Assembly: GCF_011046485.1 (NCBI RefSeq) | Contig: NZ_CP049256.1 | Location: 2,294,001-2,358,000 of the forward strand | Direction: 5' to 3' | Origin: Microbacterium sp. 4R-513 | GTDB taxonomy: Bacteria > Actinomycetota > Actinomycetes > Actinomycetales > Microbacteriaceae | DNA length: 64,000 nucleotides | Part shown: positions 1 to 8,806 of the stretch, in pieces | How positions within the stretch are numbered: position 1 is the first letter of the stretch | Layout of the letters: each line of letters starts with the position of its first letter | Translations under genes and position numbers: made by a program | The notes under the pieces: generated by a model | Told to the model about the DNA's origin: nothing | Seen by the model: only the letters and a program-made list of their open reading frames with translations | The model's database searches: none

Positions 1-1
1 G

Positions 2-1105
2 CCCGGTGGCGACACCGCCTTCGGCACGAGCGACCAGGCGCTCGAAGAGGCCTCTTCAGCTCCCGACGGGTGGGAGAAGCTCAACCTGAGCCAGATCGTC
101 CGCTTCCAGGACGAGATCCTCGCCATCAACGTCCCCGTCTCGGACGACATCAACGACGGCACGCTGCGCACCTCCGACGGCCAGAAGGCCTACGTCTACG
201 TGTCGAGCCTCGAATACGACGAGTCCGCCGACACGTTCACGAACACCGAGACCGGCCAGGTCTACGCCGACGACGGCCAGGGCAACTTCCGCGCCGAGGA
301 CGGCACGACCCTGACCCCCGGATGGCGCGTCGTGGTCGGCTGGCAGAACTTCGCGTACGCGTTCACGAACGAGCAGATCCGCGACCCGCTCATCCGCGTG
401 ACCCTCTGGACGTTCTTCTTCGCCGCGGCCTCCACGTTCGTCTGCTTCGCCATGGGGCTCTTCCTGGCGATCGTCCTGAACCACCCGACCCTGCGCGGCA
501 AGAAGATCTACCGCATCCTCGTGATCCTCCCGTACGCCTTCCCCGCGTATCTGACGGGCCTCGTGTGGGCGGGCCTCTTCAACCAGGAGTTCGGGTTCAT
601 CAACCAGGTGCTGCTCGGCGGTGCGCAGATCCCGTGGCTCGCCGAGCCGTGGCTCGCCCGCGGCGTGGTGATCTTCGTCAACATGTGGCTCGGCTACGCG
701 TACATGTTCCTCGTCTGCACGGGCGCCCTGCAGTCGCTGCCCGACGACATCATCGAGGCCGCCAAGGTCGACGGGGCCGGTGCCTGGCGCATCTTCCGCT
801 CCGTCAAGCTGCCGCTGCTCTTCGTCGCCGTCGCACCGCTGCTCATCGCGACGTTCGCGTACAACTTCAACAACTTCGGCGTCATCTACATGCTGACCCG
901 AGGCAATCCGAGATTCACCGATACGACCCTCGACATCGGTGCGACCGACATCATGATCACGATGGTCTACAAGGTGGCGTTCGGCGGCGGCGGCGGTCGT
1001 GATCTGGGTCTCGCGTCGGCACTCTCGATCCTGATCTTCATCATCGTGACGATCGTCGCCGTGATCAGCTTCCGGCAGACCAAGGCACTGGAGGACCTGA
1101 ACTGA
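2..1105 (+). CDS. ABC transporter permease, MalF type (5' end outside window)
   Basis: Inner-membrane permease of a carbohydrate ABC importer, probably for maltose or maltodextrins given the GH13 enzyme downstream. The open frame runs in from the left edge, so the true start is outside. Visible are an extracytoplasmic loop ending near position 340, several membrane segments from about position 380, and the EAA loop that contacts the ATPase (IIEAAKVDGAGAWRIF, about 750-795). The stop overlaps the next start by one base (TGATG at 1103-1107), so it is translationally coupled to the MalG-type partner. No ATPase or binding protein is in the window; the binding protein probably lies to the left, and the ATPase may be a shared MsiK type, which is inference. 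Substrate is inferred from context only. Confidence 0.9.
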   Translation, partial: PGGDTAFGTSDQALEEASSAPDGWEKLNLSQIVRFQDEILAINVPVSDDINDGTLRTSDGQKAYVYVSSLEYDESADTFTNTETGQVYADDGQGNFRAEDGTTLTPGWRVVVGWQNFAYAFTNEQIRDPLIRVTLWTFFFAAASTFVCFAMGLFLAIVLNHPTLRGKKIYRILVILPYAFPAYLTGLVWAGLFNQEFGFINQVLLGGAQIPWLAEPWLARGVVIFVNMWLGYAYMFLVCTGALQSLPDDIIEAAKVDGAGAWRIFRSVKLPLLFVAVAPLLIATFAYNFNNFGVIYMLTRGNPRFTDTTLDIGATDIMITMVYKVAFGGGGGRDLGLASALSILIFIIVTIVAVISFRQTKALEDLN

Positions 1106-2079
1106 TGAGCGATGTCATTCCCCGCGGAAGCAACGTCAACGCCGCGGACTCGGGTCTCGGCCTCAAGGGCCTCGAAGCGGTCGACCGGCAGGACGCCCTG
1201 CCGGAGGAGCCTCGTCAGAACCGGCAGTCGTTCCGCCGCTGGTTCGTCGACAAGGGCTGGCGCCACGTCGTCGCGTGGGTCGCGATCCTCTTCGCGCTGT
1301 TCCCGCTGGCGTACATCCTGTCGGTGTCGTTCAACCCGGTCGGCACGCTGACGGGTTCGAACGCGCTCTTCCAGCGCTTCGACCTGCGCAACTACACCAA
1401 CCTGTTCAACAACCCCGACGTGCCGTACGGCCAGTGGTACATCAACTCGCTCCTCATCGCGATCGTGACGAGCGTCTTCACGGTGCTGCTGTGCGCGCTC
1501 GGCGCGTACTCGTTCTCGCGCATGCGCTTCCGGGGCCGCCGCTTCGGCCTCGTGACGCTGCTGGTGCTGCAGATGTTCCCGCAGCTGCTGGCGATCACCG
1601 CGATCTTCCTGCTCATGATCCAGATCACCGACGTCTTCCCGGCGATCGGTCTCGGCACGCACGCGGGCCTGATCATGATCTACCTCGGCGGCGCACTGGG
1701 CGTGAACACGTTCCTCATGTACGGCTTCTTCAACACGATCCCGACGGCGATCGACGAGGCCGCCAAGATCGACGGAGCCGGCCACGCGCGCGTCTTCTTC
1801 ACGATCATGCTGCCGCTCGTGACACCGATCCTCGCCGTCATCGGACTGCTCACCTTCATCGGCATCATCGGCGAGTTCGCGATCGCGAGCGTCATCCTGA
1901 CCGACCCGAACCAGCAGACCGTCGCGATCGGCCTGTTCCAGCTCGTCTCGGGCTTCCAATCCCAGAACTGGGGAATCTTCTGCGCCGGTGCCGTGCTCGC
2001 GGCCCTGCCGGTCATGGTGCTCTTCCTCTTCCTGCAGCGCTACATCGCCGGCGGCCTCGTCTCGGGCAGCGTCAAGTAG
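1105..2079 (+). CDS. ABC transporter permease, MalG type
   Basis: Second permease subunit of the same importer (324 aa). An N-terminal cytoplasmic segment of about 50 residues precedes the first membrane span (HVVAWVAILFALFPLAYIL), and about five further spans follow. The EAA motif (IDEAAKIDGAGHARVFF, about 1750-1800) is the ATPase-docking loop of MalG/MalF-family proteins. The ATG overlaps the upstream stop by one base, and GGAGG lies at about 1089. The gene ends at a perfect 28-nt palindrome that probably terminates the transport operon before the glycosidase. Family assignment is firm; the sugar is inferred from the adjacent GH13 gene. Confidence 0.92.
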   Translation: MSDVIPRGSNVNAADSGLGLKGLEAVDRQDALPEEPRQNRQSFRRWFVDKGWRHVVAWVAILFALFPLAYILSVSFNPVGTLTGSNALFQRFDLRNYTNLFNNPDVPYGQWYINSLLIAIVTSVFTVLLCALGAYSFSRMRFRGRRFGLVTLLVLQMFPQLLAITAIFLLMIQITDVFPAIGLGTHAGLIMIYLGGALGVNTFLMYGFFNTIPTAIDEAAKIDGAGHARVFFTIMLPLVTPILAVIGLLTFIGIIGEFAIASVILTDPNQQTVAIGLFQLVSGFQSQNWGIFCAGAVLAALPVMVLFLFLQRYIAGGLVSGSVK

Positions 2080-2080
2080 G

Positions 2081-2108
2081 GACGGATGCCTCGGCCGAGG
2101 CATCCGTC
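2081..2108. terminator. Palindromic terminator after malG-type gene
   Basis: Perfect inverted repeat of two 14-nt arms meeting at the centre, beginning two bases after the MalG-type stop codon. It contains the GGATGCC/GGCATCC heptamer that recurs in this genome. There is no T tract, as is common for actinobacterial hairpins. Confidence 0.6.
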
Positions 2109-2214
2109 GTCACAACCGAACAACAACTCAAGGGCTCTGTCATGGCGTCCCGCCGTGCAACCACGTCGCTTCCTCGCGCGGCGCACGGCCGCACGGCTTC
2201 GAAAGGCCCCTGCC

Positions 2215-4135
2215 ATGACGACTCCCGTCCCGCATCACGACGGCTCTCCGCTCTACGTCTCGCACGCGTCGCCCGCCCTCGGTGACACCGTGCGGGTGCG
2301 CCTGCGCGTTCCCGTGGGCTACGGCCCCCTCGCCGCCGTGCGCACCCGATCCAACCCCGACCACGAGCCGGAATGGACGGATGCCTCGTCCCTCGGCGTC
2401 GTCGACGGATGGGAGTGGTGGGAGGCGCGCATCCGCGTCGGCAACCCCCGCCACGGTTACCGGTGGCTGCTGCTCCACGCCGACGGAGCGGTCGAGTGGC
2501 TCAACCAGACCGGCATCCACTCGATCGAGACGCTCGATGCAGAGGACTTCGCCCTCGTCGCCGGACCGTCGGCGCCCGAGTGGCTGCACGACGCCGTGAT
2601 GTACCAGGTCTTCCCCGACCGCTTCGCGCGGTCCGACCAGGCCGACCTCCACCCGACCCCGGACTGGGCGATTCCGGCGGACTGGGATGACCCCGTCGAC
2701 CACGTCGCACCGGGGCGGTCGCAGCAGTTCTATGGCGGCGACCTCCCCGGCGTGATCGACAGGCTCGACCACCTCGCCGGCCTCGGCGTCAACCTTCTCT
2801 ACCTGACGCCGGTGTTCCCCGCGGAGTCGAATCACCGCTACAACGCCTCGAGCTTCGATCGCGTCGACCCGCTGCTCGGCGGGGATGCCGCGCTCGTCGA
2901 GCTCGTCGAGAAGGCGCACGCCCGCGGCATCCGTGTCATCGGAGATCTCACGAGCAACCACTCGGGCGACGGCCACGAGTGGTTCCGGTCGGCGCATCGC
3001 AACCCCGGTGCGCCGGAGCAGGAGTACTACTACTTCCTGGACGCCGACAACGAGGAATACGTCTCCTGGCTCGGCTACGCGAGCCTGCCGAAGTTCGACT
3101 GGGCCTCCGAGGCCCTGCGGAGGCGCTTCATCGACGGTCCGGACTCCATCGTCGCCAAGTGGCTCAAGCCGCCGTACAGCCTCGACGGCTGGCGCGTCGA
3201 CGTCGCGAACATGACCGGGCGACACGGCGACGTCGATCTGAACGCCGACGTGCGACAGCTGCTGCGCCGCACGGTCTTCACGACGAACCCCGACGCGATC
3301 CTCCTCGGAGAGTCGACCAACGATGCCGCGACCGACCTGCAGGGCGACGGCTGGCACGGGGCGATGACGTATCCCTCGTTCACGCGCCCGCTCTGGGCGT
3401 GGCTGAGCGAGCCGACCTTCGAGCCGTACCTCGACGCCGATGGCCGGGAGCACACCGAGCCGTGGTTCTTCGGGCAGCCCGTCGGGGGCATCCCGCGCTA
3501 CACGGCCCGGCAGTTCACCGACACGGTCACCCGGTTCTCGGCGACGATCCCGTGGCGCGTGCGCCTCGGCAACATGCAGGCGCTCGACTCGCACGACACC
3601 GCCCGATTCGCGACGAACGCCGCGCCGGGCGCGATCCCCGTCGCCCTCGGGCTCTCGATGACGCTTCCCGGAGTGCCGGTCGTGTTCGCGGGCGACGAGT
3701 TCGGCGAAAGGGGCGTCGACGGTGAGGCGAGCCGCACGCCGATGCCCTGGTCGCGGGCGGAGGAGCCCCCCCATCGCGGCTCGCACCGCCCTCTACCGCG
3801 ACCTCGTCGCGCTTCGGCGCACGCACCCCGTGCTCGGCACGGGCGGGCTGCGGTGGCTGCACGTCGACGATGACACCGTCGTGTTCGTTCGCGAGAGCGC
3901 TGACGAGAGCGTCGTCGTGGTCGCGAGCCGCGCGGACGTCGATGTCGAACTCGCTCCCGGCCTGATCGCCGGCGGCTCGGACGCGGACCCCCTGTTCGGC
4001 GAGGCCACGTTCGCGACGTCGGACGACGGCGCCGTCGCGATCACGGCCGAGGGTCCCGCGTTCGCCGCATGGGCGCTCCCGGGAGTACGGGTTCCGGATC
4101 CCGCCTCGCCGGCGGCCGCGACGGGTCAGCGCTGA
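2215..4135 (+). CDS. GH13 alpha-glucosidase/cyclomaltodextrinase-like enzyme, frameshifted in the assembly
   Basis: Intracellular enzyme hydrolysing alpha-1,4 linkages of the sugars imported by the upstream ABC system. With the frame corrected it is about 639 aa: an N-terminal beta-sandwich-like region (about 10-120), then a GH13 barrel. Nucleophile D329 (GWRVDVAN), acid/base E366 (LLGEST) and transition-state stabiliser D461 (DSHDTARF) are present. YQVFPDRF near 130 resembles neopullulanase/cyclomaltodextrinase-type enzymes. The frame is lost in a run of seven C at 3766-3772; removing one C joins the barrel to a normal C-terminal domain (IAARTALYRDLVALRRTHPVLG). That domain ends at 4135 and overlaps the next start (TGATG), which supports the corrected reading. 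ATG 2215 is chosen because upstream codons are not family-like. Exact specificity is uncertain. Confidence 0.85.
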
Positions 4136-4920
4136 TGGCGTCGCCCGAGCGCTTCGCCTCCCTCAGCGCCGGCCTCGCCGACGCCGTCGGCCGGCACGCC
4201 GACTTCGCGGGCATCGTGCTGCTCGGCTCGGCATCGGACGAGGCATCCGATCGACGCGACGAGTGGTCCGATCACGACTTCTTCGCCATCACGCGCGAGG
4301 GGCGGGGTCGCGCGCTGCGCCCGGACGTCTCGTGGCTGCCCGACCAGGACCGGCTCGTCCTGACGGCTCGCGAGGGCGAGCTCGGGTTCGTCGCCGTGTA
4401 CGACGACGGGCACGTCTTGGAGTTCGCGTTCTCGGATGCCTCGGAACTCGCGGGCGCCCTCGCCGGCGCCGCGACGGTGGCCGTCGACGATGAGCAGGGC
4501 ACGGTGGCACGGCTCCTCGCCGAGTCGCGGGAGCGAGCGGCGACCGCTGACGCGTTCGAGCCCGTGAACGATGCCCGCCTCGTGCTCGTCAAGCTGCTCA
4601 TCGGCGTCGGGCGCGCCCGACGGGGCGAGGTGCTCAACGCCGGCGACTTCGTGCGCGGCTGGGCGGTGCGGCTTCTCGTGCGGGTGATCCGCGGCCGGCA
4701 GGCCTCGCAGTCGACGAGTGCTCGCGACACGATCGATCCGATGCGCCGGTTCGAGCGGGACTTCCCGGAGTGGGCCGGCCGCATCGCGCAGGCCTCCGCT
4801 CAGCCGGTCGAGGAGGCGGCGAGGGATCTCTTCGGCCTGGTCCGAGAACTCGAGGACGGCTGGCCGGAGTTCCCCACGAGGGCGGCCGACGCCGTCGCCG
4901 CTCGGCTGGGGTGGGCATGA
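4135..4920 (+). CDS. Nucleotidyltransferase-like protein
   Basis: 261-aa protein with an N-terminal polymerase-beta-like nucleotidyltransferase signature: a GS pair (LLGSASDE) followed by SDHDFF, matching the GS...DxD metal-binding pattern of the kanamycin/lincosamide nucleotidyltransferase fold. The spacer between GS and DxD is longer than usual. The rest is helical and resembles the C-terminal domain of aminoglycoside-type enzymes. It starts one base inside the stop of the glucosidase gene, so it is probably co-transcribed, although no metabolic link is evident. Substrate unknown; antibiotic modification is one possibility that the sequence does not establish. Confidence 0.6.
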   Translation: MASPERFASLSAGLADAVGRHADFAGIVLLGSASDEASDRRDEWSDHDFFAITREGRGRALRPDVSWLPDQDRLVLTAREGELGFVAVYDDGHVLEFAFSDASELAGALAGAATVAVDDEQGTVARLLAESRERAATADAFEPVNDARLVLVKLLIGVGRARRGEVLNAGDFVRGWAVRLLVRVIRGRQASQSTSARDTIDPMRRFERDFPEWAGRIAQASAQPVEEAARDLFGLVRELEDGWPEFPTRAADAVAARLGWA

Positions 4921-5005
4921 CGTCCCACGGCGGGCGCGGCATCCCGAGCTCTTCCGTCACTCGACCCGTTTCGTAGACTGGGGGTCGCCACGGCGAGGAG
5001 GATCG

Positions 5006-5500
5006 ATGCGCCCATTGACCGAGGAAGACATCCGAGCGACGTTCGTGAACGCCGGTCCCGACGACCTGAGACTCGTGTCGCTGCCCGCGGACTTCATGCT
5101 CACCGACTGGGATCACCTCGACTTCTTCGCATGGCGCGATCCGCGGACGCGGGGTCGCGGCTACGTCATCGCCGAGGTCGACGGCTCGCCCACGGGTGTC
5201 GTGCTGCGCGCCGCCGAACCCACGTCGCGCGCACGATCGGCGATGTGCAACGTCTGCCACACGATGCAGCCCGCCGATCAGGTGACGCTCTTCACGGCGC
5301 GCAAGGCCGGGCCCGCCGGCTCGCACGGCGACAGCATCGGCACGTACATCTGCCGCGACCTGTCGTGCCACGAGAACGTGCGTCTCGCCGCGCCGCTCGC
5401 GCCGAGTGAGATGCGAGCGAGCGTCGACCTCAAGATCGACGGCACACGCCGTCGCATCGAGGCGTTCGTCGAGCGCGTCCTCGAGGGAGCCGCCGCGTGA
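5006..5500 (+). CDS. FBP-domain (treble-clef zinc finger) protein
   Basis: 164-aa actinobacterial protein of the FBP/FusB C-terminal zinc-finger type. The cysteines sit in CNVC (about residue 75) and CRDLSCH (about residue 115), as expected for the treble-clef finger that in FusB binds elongation factor G. The ATG at 5006 follows GGCGAGGAGGATCG, a good ribosome-binding site, and the preceding 85 bases carry no obvious gene. The final codons overlap the start of the sugar kinase (GTGA), so the two are translationally coupled. Its role in this organism is unknown; ribosome or EF-G association is known only for relatives. Confidence 0.7.
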   Translation: MRPLTEEDIRATFVNAGPDDLRLVSLPADFMLTDWDHLDFFAWRDPRTRGRGYVIAEVDGSPTGVVLRAAEPTSRARSAMCNVCHTMQPADQVTLFTARKAGPAGSHGDSIGTYICRDLSCHENVRLAAPLAPSEMRASVDLKIDGTRRRIEAFVERVLEGAAA

Positions 5501-6414
5501 CCGGTCGGGTCGTCGTCGTCGGCGACGCCCTCATCGACGAACTGCGCGACGACTCGGGCGTGCGCGAGTTCGTCGGGGGAGCGGCGCTCAACGTCGCGGT
5601 CGGGCTCTCGCGCCTCGGCGTGCCCGCGACGCTCATCGCGATGGTGGGGGAAGACGAGGCCGGCGACCACATCCGCTCTTACCTCGGCGACTTCGGCGTC
5701 GAGCTCCTCGCGACGATCGGCCCGCACGGCTCGTCCCGCGCCGTCAGCACCCGCAGCGGGGGCGGCGAGCCCGAGTACGTCTTCAACGAGGCCGCGCAGA
5801 AGCGCCGCATCCACTTCGGCCCCGCCGAGCGCGGCGCGATCGCCGATGCGCCGATGGTCGCGGTCAGCTGCTTCCCCTTCGACGACGTCGCGCAGACGCT
5901 CGAGTTCGCGCAGGCGGTTCGGGATGCCGATGCCCGCCTGGCGATCGACCCCAACCCCCGATCGGGAATGATGTCGGATCGCGCCGAGTTCGTGCGCGGC
6001 TTCGAGACCGTCGCCGCCGGCGCCGCGCTCGTCAAGGTCGGCGAGGACGACGCCACCCTTCTGTACGGAGAGCCGCTCGACGCGCTTCGCGCGCGTCTGG
6101 TGGATCTCGGCGTCGGCGCCGTGCTCGCGACGCAGGGCGCCGCAGGGGCCGCGATCGAGGCGGGCATGCACGTCGTCACCCGGCCGATCTCGGTACTCCC
6201 AGGGCGGATCGTCGACACGATGGGCGGCGGGGATGCCGCTTTCGCGACCGCCATCGCGGGTCTCCTCGACGGAACCCCCGACGACGCCGACGCATGGGGC
6301 GAGCTTCTGGGGCGGGCGATGGATGTCGCGGCCGCCACCTGCCGCTTCGAGGGAGCCCTCCTGCGCCTGCCCTCCGCCGTCGAGGGCATCGATCTCGACC
6401 GCATCGGCACCTGA
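5497..6414 (+). CDS. PfkB-family carbohydrate kinase (fructokinase-like)
   Basis: 305-aa cytoplasmic sugar kinase. The N-terminal PfkB signature is seen in GGAALNVAVGLSRLG (about 28-43). The C-terminal anion-hole/catalytic signature is DTMGGGDAAFATAIAG (about 239-254), with D246 as the likely catalytic base; the family norm is DTxGAGD, so GGGD is a small variation. It uses GTG 5497 overlapping the preceding TGA. The gene lies downstream of sugar import and glucosidase genes, so fructose or a related hexose is plausible, but the substrate cannot be read from sequence. Confidence 0.85.
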   Translation: MTGRVVVVGDALIDELRDDSGVREFVGGAALNVAVGLSRLGVPATLIAMVGEDEAGDHIRSYLGDFGVELLATIGPHGSSRAVSTRSGGGEPEYVFNEAAQKRRIHFGPAERGAIADAPMVAVSCFPFDDVAQTLEFAQAVRDADARLAIDPNPRSGMMSDRAEFVRGFETVAAGAALVKVGEDDATLLYGEPLDALRARLVDLGVGAVLATQGAAGAAIEAGMHVVTRPISVLPGRIVDTMGGGDAAFATAIAGLLDGTPDDADAWGELLGRAMDVAAATCRFEGALLRLPSAVEGIDLDRIGT

Positions 6415-6599
6415 GCGGGCGTGCGGCGCACTGGCGTACGACTGTCACGCGCGCGGTGCTCTCTACCCGCTGATCCGATTCGTCGACGGCTCACAGGCGG
6501 ATGATGCCGTCTGCGCCGCCGATTTCGGGCCATCGCCGATCCAGAGTAAGATTGTTGATCGCGCCTCCGGTCGACTGAAGAAGCCGGGCGGGTGCGCCT

Positions 6600-6681
6600 G
6601 GCGAGTTACCCAAGCGGCCAAAGGGATCTGACTGTAAATCAGCCGTCTTAGACTTCGGGGGTTCGAATCCCTCACTCGCCA
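6600..6681 (+). tRNA. tRNA-Tyr (GTA)
   Basis: 82-nt class II tRNA. The 7-bp acceptor pairs GGCGAGT (6600-6606) with ACTCGCC (6674-6680), discriminator A. The anticodon loop reads CTGTAAA, giving anticodon GTA for tyrosine, and there is a long variable arm. CCA is not encoded. Confidence 0.95.
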
Positions 6682-6688
6682 CCCGATT

Positions 6689-6717
6689 CGAAGGCCCCCG
6701 CTCAGCGGGGGCCTTCG
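6689..6717 (+). terminator. Terminator after tRNA-Tyr
   Basis: GC-rich hairpin with 13-bp arms and a TCA loop eight bases after the tRNA (core GGCCCCCGC...GCGGGGGCC), followed by a weak GCGTTTCC tail. Confidence 0.75.
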
Positions 6718-6767
6718 GCGTTTCCGGGCCGCTAGGTTGTCGTGTACCGCTCGCAAAGGAGCCCGCT

Positions 6768-7688
6768 GTGCAGGATGGACATGCCGATGTCGCACTCGCC
6801 GTCGACATCGGCGGCACGAAGGTCGACGCGGCGCTGGTGACCCGCGTGGGACAGGTCGTGCCCGGCACCGCCTCGCGGCGCCCGACCGGCCGCGGGTCGA
6901 GCCGCGAGGAGATCGCCTCGTCGATCACGCAGGCCGCGGCATCCGCCCTCGAGCACCTGACCGCGGAGCAGCGTCTCGTCGGAGTCGGCATCGGGTCGGC
7001 CGGCCCCGTCGATCTGCCGCACGGCGCCGTCTCGCCGATCAACCTGCCGGCCGCGCGCGGGCTCGCCGTCGTCGAGCTGCTCTCGAGCCTCGCACCGGGG
7101 GTTCCGGTCCGTCTCGCCCTCGACGGCACGTGCATCGCGCTCGCGGAGCACTGGCGGGGCGCGCTGGCGGGATGCCGGACGGGACTGGCGATGGTGGTCT
7201 CCACGGGTATCGGCGGGGGCTTCATCGCGAACGACCTTCCGGTGACGGGAGTCTCCGGCAATGCGGGGCACATCGGCCAGATCCGCCTCGAGGCGCGGGT
7301 GGACGACGATCCCTTCGTGGGCACCGTCGAGGCGATCGGCTCGGGCACCGCGACCGTCGCGTGGGCCCGGGAACAGGGCTGGCCGGGCGCCACGGGCGAG
7401 GACCTCGCGGCGGCGTATCGTGCCGGCGACGACATCGCGATCCGCGCTGTCCGACGTTCGGCGGATGCCGTGGGCCGCGCGATCGCGACGGCCGCGACGC
7501 TCTTCGACCTCGAGGCCGTCGCCATCGCGGGCGGATTCGTCAACGTCGCCGACGATTACATCGAGCTGGTCCGGGATGCAGCGCACGAGTCGGCCGCGCT
7601 GCCCTACGCGCGGGCGGTGCGGGTCGAGCGCTCCTCGCTGGGGGGAGACGGCCCGCTGCTCGGCGCTGCCGCGCTCGTCCTCCGCTGA
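6768..7688 (+). CDS. ROK-family sugar kinase
   Basis: 306-aa ROK protein without a DNA-binding domain, so an enzyme rather than a repressor. The N-terminal phosphate-binding loop is AVDIGGTKVDAALV (about 10-23); STGIGGGFIAND and NAGHIGQI follow in the expected order. The CxCGxxGC zinc site that normally follows GH is missing: here it reads VDDDPFVGTVEAIGSG. GTG 6768 is chosen because AAAGGAG lies at ideal spacing. It is probably transcribed alone, after the tRNA-Tyr terminator. Likely a glucose/N-acetylsugar-type kinase, with the unusual loop leaving substrate uncertain. Confidence 0.8.
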   Translation: MQDGHADVALAVDIGGTKVDAALVTRVGQVVPGTASRRPTGRGSSREEIASSITQAAASALEHLTAEQRLVGVGIGSAGPVDLPHGAVSPINLPAARGLAVVELLSSLAPGVPVRLALDGTCIALAEHWRGALAGCRTGLAMVVSTGIGGGFIANDLPVTGVSGNAGHIGQIRLEARVDDDPFVGTVEAIGSGTATVAWAREQGWPGATGEDLAAAYRAGDDIAIRAVRRSADAVGRAIATAATLFDLEAVAIAGGFVNVADDYIELVRDAAHESAALPYARAVRVERSSLGGDGPLLGAAALVLR

Positions 7689-7823
7689 GGGGTGCGCAGC
7701 AGGCGGCTGCCCGAGGCGCTCGAGCGTTCATCCTCAGAGCGGGAATGACCCCTCGGCCCGCGACGCGCCGCGTGCCAGGATGGGCGTGCGGGCGGGGGCC
7801 CGCGAAGAGAGTAGGGGACCACA

Positions 7824-8762
7824 ATGACCGTGCCCGAGCATCCGTCGACCGGCACCGCCGATTCGAAGCTCATTCGCATCTCGCTGTGGGTCGCGATCGG
7901 GGCGCTCATCCTCGCCGCGATCGTGTGCGTCGTCTGGGTGCTCGTCGGCACCGACAACGGCGTCGTGGGTCGCGCCTTCCTCACGATCCTGCTGCTCGCG
8001 GCGTTCGCCGGCGCTGCTCTCCTCGACGCGCGGCTCGCTCCGCGCAGGCCCGCGTGGTTCGCCCTCGCCAGCATGGTGACCTGGGTGCTGTGCCTCCTCT
8101 TCGGCGCGATCCTCATCTGGCTGCCGGCGCCCGGCTGGTACTACTTCGATGCGTTCGGGCGATTCATCTCGTTCCTGCTCATCGTGCTGATCCTGCTGCT
8201 CGCGCTCCTGCACGCCCGGCTGCTGATCAAGGCGCACCAGCGGCACGTCACCGGCTTCACGCGGGGGGTCACGATCATCACGATCGCCCTCGTCGTCATC
8301 CTCGCCGCGATGCTCGTCATCCCGCTCGCATTCCACGAGTACTTCACCTACGCCGACCCGTACTGGCGCGCCGTCGTCGCGATCGCCATCCTCGCCGCGG
8401 TGGGCACGGCGCTCGTCCCGCTCGTCAACGCGCTCTTCGCCCCCAGACGGCCCGTCGCGCGCGGCTACGGTCCCTATCCCGCGGCGCAGACGCCGGTGCC
8501 GCCGCCCGCCTGGCCGACGTACGCCGACGGAGTGACGCCACTTCCCGTGATGCCGGACGGCTGGCCGGACTGGAACGCGTACTACACGGGATACCCGTCG
8601 ACGGTGTCGCAGGCGATCGCGCCGGTCGCACCCGTCGCGCCGGTCGCCCCTCCGCACCGCGGAAGCGACGGCGGGCCCGCGCCCGGCGCGCCCCACAGCG
8701 GTTCCCCCGCCCCGGGCTACGAGGGCTACCCGCCTCCGCCGCCGCTCCCGCCGCGCCCCTAG
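7824..8762 (+). CDS. Hypothetical membrane protein with proline-rich cytoplasmic tail
   Basis: 312 aa. About six hydrophobic segments between residues 19 and 200 (for example ISLWVAIGALILAAIVCVVWVLV, shortened here to its core ALILAAIVCVVWVLV), followed by about 110 residues rich in Pro, Ala, Gly and Tyr, with three APV repeats and ending PPPPPLPPRP. It starts with ATG 7824 after AGTAGGGGACCACA. No conserved domain is recognised. Such layouts are common in actinobacterial envelope proteins. It stands alone between a kinase and a convergent oxidoreductase. Confidence 0.6.
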   Translation: MTVPEHPSTGTADSKLIRISLWVAIGALILAAIVCVVWVLVGTDNGVVGRAFLTILLLAAFAGAALLDARLAPRRPAWFALASMVTWVLCLLFGAILIWLPAPGWYYFDAFGRFISFLLIVLILLLALLHARLLIKAHQRHVTGFTRGVTIITIALVVILAAMLVIPLAFHEYFTYADPYWRAVVAIAILAAVGTALVPLVNALFAPRRPVARGYGPYPAAQTPVPPPAWPTYADGVTPLPVMPDGWPDWNAYYTGYPSTVSQAIAPVAPVAPVAPPHRGSDGGPAPGAPHSGSPAPGYEGYPPPPPLPPRP

Positions 8763-8806
8763 GCCTGATGCCTGCGCCGCCGGGTGCGGGCACCGAGCGG
8801 CGGGTC

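Noticed and set aside
3766-3772. Programmed ribosomal frameshifting in poly-C runs
   Set aside because: Both + and - corrections are needed among the five genes, no slippery heptamer or downstream structure is shared, and the genes are unrelated. Error or indel is simpler.
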